64,000 nucleotides of DNA. Source: Larkinella sp049445795 (lineage in GTDB: Bacteria > Bacteroidota > Bacteroidia > Cytophagales > Spirosomataceae). The position numbers and the translations under genes are program-made. Shown here piece by piece: positions 60,438 to 64,000 of this stretch. Positions within the stretch are counted from its first letter, which is position 1, and the number at the start of each line of letters is the position of its first letter. The DNA is taken from positions 62,001 to 126,000 of the forward strand of contig NZ_JBMSDT010000001.1 in assembly GCF_049445795.1 (NCBI RefSeq). The letters are read 5' to 3'. Under the pieces are notes generated by a model. That model saw only the letters and a program-made list of their open reading frames with translations. It did not search any database and was not told the origin of the DNA.

Positions 60438-63400
60438 TTAAAGTGCCACCCCGTCGTTTTCCTGCAATTGCTGTTCCGGCTTTTTTGCCTGTTCTTTCAG
60501 TTCCGCCAGTTTTTTCTTGCCATAGGCTAATCGGGTAATCACGACGAACAACACCGGCACCACAAAGATCGCGAGCGACGTAGCCGCCAACATCCCGCCA
60601 AATACCGTCCAACCGATCGTTTTCCGGGCAACAGCCCCGGCACCACTCGCAAACACTAGCGGCAAGACGCCAAGAATAAACGCCAGCGAAGTCATGATGA
60701 TCGGCCGGAGCCGCAGTCGAACGGCTTCGAGCGTTGCCTCCATCAGATCGACGCCCCGATCAACCCGTTCCTTGGCAAACTCCACAATCAGAATGGCGTT
60801 CTTGGCCGCCAGACCAATCAGCGTGATCAATCCAATCTGGGCATAGACGTTGTTGCTCAGGTACGGAATCAGGGTGAGCGTCAGGATGGCTCCGAAGGCC
60901 CCAATGGGCACGGAAAATAGCACCGCGAACGGGACCGACCAGCTTTCGTAAAGTGCGGCCAAAAAGAGGAAAACGAACAGAATGGACAAGCCGAAAATAT
61001 ACACCGAGCTGGAGCCCGAACTGATTTCTTCCCGGCTCAAGCCAGAAAAGTCGTAACCGTAGCCCGCCGGAAGCACTTTATCCGCCACTTCCTGCAGTGC
61101 ATCGATGGCCTGCCCGCTGCTGTACCCCGGTTTTGGACTCCCGTTGATCTCGACCGACCGGAACAGGTTATAATGCGAAATCAGGGGTGCATTTTCAATC
61201 ACCTGGGTTTTGATGACTGTGCTCAGCGGCACCATGCCCCCTGCCCGGTTTCGAACAAAATACCGGTTCAGTTGCTGAATATCGGAGCGATAGGCGGTAT
61301 CGGCCTGCGCCACCACCCGGAATTTCCGCCCGTAAATGATGAAGTCGTTCACGTAAACACTTCCCAGATACGTCTGCATGGTGGTGTAAACTTCACTAAC
61401 ATTTACCCCTATCTTACATTTCTCCCGGTCGACATCGACCCGGAAAGCCGGGGTTTTTGAGGTGAAATACGTGAAGGCCCGCGCAATTTCGGGGCGCTTG
61501 TTGACTTCGGCCAGGAAGTTCTGCACCACCCGGTCGAACGCCCGCACATCATCCGTACTTTCCCGCTGTTCGATTTCAAAGGTAAAACCGGCCGTTTGCC
61601 CCAAACCGGGTATGGCCGGGGGCTGAATCACGACGACACTGGCCTCCTTGATCGGTGCAAAAGCACGTTGCAGCTTGGCCACCACCGAGTCGATCTGCAC
61701 CGATTTGTCCTGCCGTTCATCCCAGGGTTTCAGCTTCGTAAATACGGTTCCGCTGTTCGACTTACTGGCAAACGTCACGGCGTTCAAACCACCCAGGGCC
61801 GCGTAGTGGTCGATGAACGGTTGTTGATCGAGCGTCTTCATGATTTGGTTCAGCACCTGAAGGCTTCGGGCCGTCGAAGCCGCTTCCGGAATTTCAAACG
61901 TGATGATCACCCGGCCTTCATCTTCGGTCGGAATAAAACCGGTCGGCTTGCTTTTGAACAACAACCCGGTTCCGACAAACAGACAGGCCAGCAGGATTAG
62001 GACCAGGGGCGACGATTTAATTAACCGGTTTACACCTTTGCTGTATGAGTTGCTGGTCCGGTCGAACCACTTATTAAACCGGAAGAAAAACCAGCCCAGT
62101 CCCTTCGATTTTTCGTTGGTCGTGGTCGGTTTCAGCATCAAGGCGCAGAGCGCCGGCGTCAGTGAGAGCGCCACAAAGGCCGACAGCAGCACCGAAACCG
62201 CGATGGTGATGGCAAATTGCTGATAGAGTCGCCCGACAATGCCGGGAATGAAACCGACTGGCACGAACACGGCTGCCAGAATCAGCGCGATGGCAACCAC
62301 CGGACCCGAAATGTCGCGCATGGCTTTTCGGGTGGCTTCCTTCGCCGATATTCGCTCGTGGTCGATGTAATGCTGGACGGCTTCCACCACCACAATGGCG
62401 TCATCCACCACAATCCCGATCGCCAGAACAAAACCGAACAGCGTCAGGGTATTGATGGTAAACCCGAGCGGAATGAAGAAGGCAAATGTCCCCAGAATCG
62501 AAACCGGAATCGCCAGCACCGGAATCAGCGTAGCCCGCCAGTTTTGCAGAAACAGAAACACCACGACAATCACCAGCGCTAGGGCTTCCAGCAGGGTTTC
62601 CACCACCTCCTCGACCGACACCTGCACGACCGACACCGATTCGAAAGGCACCACGTAATCAACGTCTTTGGGGAATGATTTTTTCAACTCCTCCATGGCT
62701 GCGTAGACGCCTTTGGCTGTCGACAGGGCATTGCTGCCCGGCAATTGGTACAGCAGCAGATACGACGCCCGGTTTCCATCGACAAACGAGTTGCTGACGT
62801 AACTGAACTTGCCTAACTGCACCCGGGCCACGTCTTTCAGGTACACAATCGAACCGTTTTGCGGATTGCTCCGAACGATGATCTGCCGAAAATCGTCTTC
62901 TTTGCTCAAGCGACTGTTAGTAAAAACCGTATACTCAAACGCCTGCGACGAGGGTTGCGGGGGCGCTCCCACCGAACCGGCGGCCACCTGAAGGTTTTGT
63001 TCTTGCAAAGCCGCCACCACATCGGCGGGTGTCATGCCCAGTTGTGCCAATTTGTCGGGTTGCAGCCAAATTCGCATGCTGAAATCGTCGGCACGGGAGA
63101 AAATATCCCCGACTCCTTCAACCCGCAGCAGCGCATCCCGGATAAAAATGTTGGCGTAGTTGTCCAGAAACGAAACACCGTGGGTTTTGTTGGGCGAGTA
63201 AATGGCCACCAGCATGAACAGGCTCGGGTTCCGCTTACGTACCGTTAGCCCCAGGCGGGTCACTTCCGAAGGCAATTGCGGCTGGGCAATGCCGACCCGG
63301 TTTTGCACGTCAAGGGCCGCAATGTTCACGTCGGTTCCGACATCAAACGTCACGTTCATGGTCATTCGGCCATCGCTGGTGCTGTTGCTTTGCAAATACA

Positions 63401-63629
63401 GCATATTCGGCGTTCCGTTGACCTGGGTTTCGATGGGGGTCGCCACGGTCTGCTCCACCGTCTGGGCGTCGGCACCGGTATAGGTTCCCGTCACCTGGAC
63501 GACCGGGGGCGTGATGTCCGGATACTGACCGACGGGCAGGTTAAAGATGGCCAGCACCCCCAGCAGCACGATAACAATGGAAATAACGACCGCCGTAACC
63601 GGTCGGTTGATGAACGTATTGGCAAACAT
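60438..63629 (-). CDS. RND (AcrB/HAE1) efflux permease
   Basis: 1063 residues with the twelve-TM RND organisation: TM1 at residues ~8-28, periplasmic loops with the AcrB-like QYPDITPP, proton-relay Asp pair in GIVVDDAIVVVE (TM4), and repeated half. HAE1 pumps export hydrophobic drugs and other compounds from the periplasm with an adaptor and TolC-type channel. Its start is 13 nt after the adaptor gene stop. Ordinary length. Confidence 0.92.
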   Translation of the reverse strand: MFANTFINRPVTAVVISIVIVLLGVLAIFNLPVGQYPDITPPVVQVTGTYTGADAQTVEQTVATPIETQVNGTPNMLYLQSNSTSDGRMTMNVTFDVGTDVNIAALDVQNRVGIAQPQLPSEVTRLGLTVRKRNPSLFMLVAIYSPNKTHGVSFLDNYANIFIRDALLRVEGVGDIFSRADDFSMRIWLQPDKLAQLGMTPADVVAALQEQNLQVAAGSVGAPPQPSSQAFEYTVFTNSRLSKEDDFRQIIVRSNPQNGSIVYLKDVARVQLGKFSYVSNSFVDGNRASYLLLYQLPGSNALSTAKGVYAAMEELKKSFPKDVDYVVPFESVSVVQVSVEEVVETLLEALALVIVVVFLFLQNWRATLIPVLAIPVSILGTFAFFIPLGFTINTLTLFGFVLAIGIVVDDAIVVVEAVQHYIDHERISAKEATRKAMRDISGPVVAIALILAAVFVPVGFIPGIVGRLYQQFAITIAVSVLLSAFVALSLTPALCALMLKPTTTNEKSKGLGWFFFRFNKWFDRTSNSYSKGVNRLIKSSPLVLILLACLFVGTGLLFKSKPTGFIPTEDEGRVIITFEIPEAASTARSLQVLNQIMKTLDQQPFIDHYAALGGLNAVTFASKSNSGTVFTKLKPWDERQDKSVQIDSVVAKLQRAFAPIKEASVVVIQPPAIPGLGQTAGFTFEIEQRESTDDVRAFDRVVQNFLAEVNKRPEIARAFTYFTSKTPAFRVDVDREKCKIGVNVSEVYTTMQTYLGSVYVNDFIIYGRKFRVVAQADTAYRSDIQQLNRYFVRNRAGGMVPLSTVIKTQVIENAPLISHYNLFRSVEINGSPKPGYSSGQAIDALQEVADKVLPAGYGYDFSGLSREEISSGSSSVYIFGLSILFVFLFLAALYESWSVPFAVLFSVPIGAFGAILTLTLIPYLSNNVYAQIGLITLIGLAAKNAILIVEFAKERVDRGVDLMEATLEAVRLRLRPIIMTSLAFILGVLPLVFASGAGAVARKTIGWTVFGGMLAATSLAIFVVPVLFVVITRLAYGKKKLAELKEQAKKPEQQLQENDGVAL

Positions 63630-63642
63630 CTTTTAACGCTGA

Positions 63643-64000
63643 TTAACGGGTTTGACTGGTCGCTGCCGGAGCCGTCGCTGCCGCCTTTGCGACCGAGGCT
63701 GAATCCGGAACAACTTTGACCACTGCCCCTTCCCGTAGTTTTTGAATTCCTTCTGTCACAATTTTTTCACCTTCCCGCAACCCATCCCGTACCACGACGT
63801 TCGGCCCAATCCGGTTACCGAGGGCCACTTTACGCTGTGAAACTTTGCTGCTGTCGCCGACAACGTAGACGAAATATTCGCTCATCTGCTCCGTAACGGC
63901 TTTGTACGGAATCAGCAGCCGCCGGCCCGATTCGCTGTTCAGGACCCGAACGTTGCCGTTCATGCCGGATTTCAGCATTTTTTGCCGGTTATTGAAAAAC
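63643..64000 (-). CDS. RND efflux periplasmic adaptor, 3' part only
   Basis: The reading frame is open to the right edge; only the last ~118 codons are seen. It contains SGMNGNVRVLNSESGRRLLIPYKAVTEQMSEYFVYVVG and KVALGNRIGPNVVVRDGLREGEKIVTEGIQKLREGAVV, the beta-barrel and membrane-proximal domains of membrane fusion proteins (AcrA type). Ends in Ala-rich tail. The apparent ATG at 63978 is internal. Confidence 0.85.
   Translation of the reverse strand, partial: FFNNRQKMLKSGMNGNVRVLNSESGRRLLIPYKAVTEQMSEYFVYVVGDSSKVSQRKVALGNRIGPNVVVRDGLREGEKIVTEGIQKLREGAVVKVVPDSASVAKAAATAPAATSQTR

Overview
The window reads as a chromosomal segment of a Bacteroidota bacterium, most likely Cytophagales (Spirosoma/Larkinella-like). 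The grounds are a CarboxypepD_reg-type TonB-dependent receptor, DUF5686, DUF2490, SusC-era promoter boxes of the TAnnTTTG type, a GH29 fucosidase with CBM32-like domains, a CrtW-type ketolase, many lipoproteins with short signal peptides, moderate-to-high GC and scarce Shine-Dalgarno sites. No rRNA, tRNA, CRISPR array or intact mobile element was found. The left gene (Ppx/GppA-like) and the right gene (RND adaptor) run off the window.

Layout. 1-8.8 kb: Ppx/GppA-like ASKHA protein, small membrane protein, agmatine deiminase coupled to a small protein, a lipoprotein, two parvulin foldases (PrsA/SurA-like) and a MoxR ATPase. 9-19.2 kb: TonB-dependent receptor, serine beta-lactamase-fold hydrolase, a decayed IS5-type transposase, PafA-like phosphatase, CrtW-like ketolase, polyprenyl synthase, patatin, and an MNIO (DUF692) enzyme preceded by an unlisted 53-residue peptide ending in a CPACGLG motif. 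19.5-37 kb: small secreted proteins, an OmpA protein, M20 amidohydrolase, OsmC, an XRE/IrrE-like regulator, glutaryl-CoA-dehydrogenase-like enzyme, fucosidase, TerC, a sensor-only MCP-like protein, a DHFR-fold protein, an FAD dehydrogenase and a Nudix hydrolase. 37-51.5 kb: topoisomerase IV subunit A, a SanA-like protein, a four-gene CotH kinase/VTC polyphosphate polymerase/DUF4956/DUF2490 operon, a membrane class III cyclase with altered base-recognition residues, and an operon of HD-Pycsar-type membrane effector, SdiA-regulated-type lipoprotein and a giant metallophosphoesterase/kinase-like/BamA-barrel protein. 51.6-64 kb: DUF5686 outer-membrane protein, FKBP, ProRS, a Gly/Tyr/Asn-rich lipoprotein, a FadL-like protein, an ECF sigma factor and an RND efflux system.

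Most notable: (1) the MNIO plus CPACGLG peptide pair, a likely ribosomally synthesised modified peptide locus of the ChrH/ChrA kind but with no separate partner gene and a C-terminal extension on the enzyme; (2) a membrane cyclase lacking the usual purine-specifying residues, 4.5 kb from a Pycsar-TM-type effector; (3) the outer-membrane metallophosphoesterase protein whose middle domain carries a CotH/Fam20-like D-R-H...D-R-D pattern next to the CotH/VTC operon; (4) a family of long, locus-specific near-perfect hairpins built from GAGTTA/GAGTTC units wedged between stop codons, some of which encode the last residues and stop codon of the adjacent gene; (5) ends of one IS element that supply the C-termini of two unrelated proteins.
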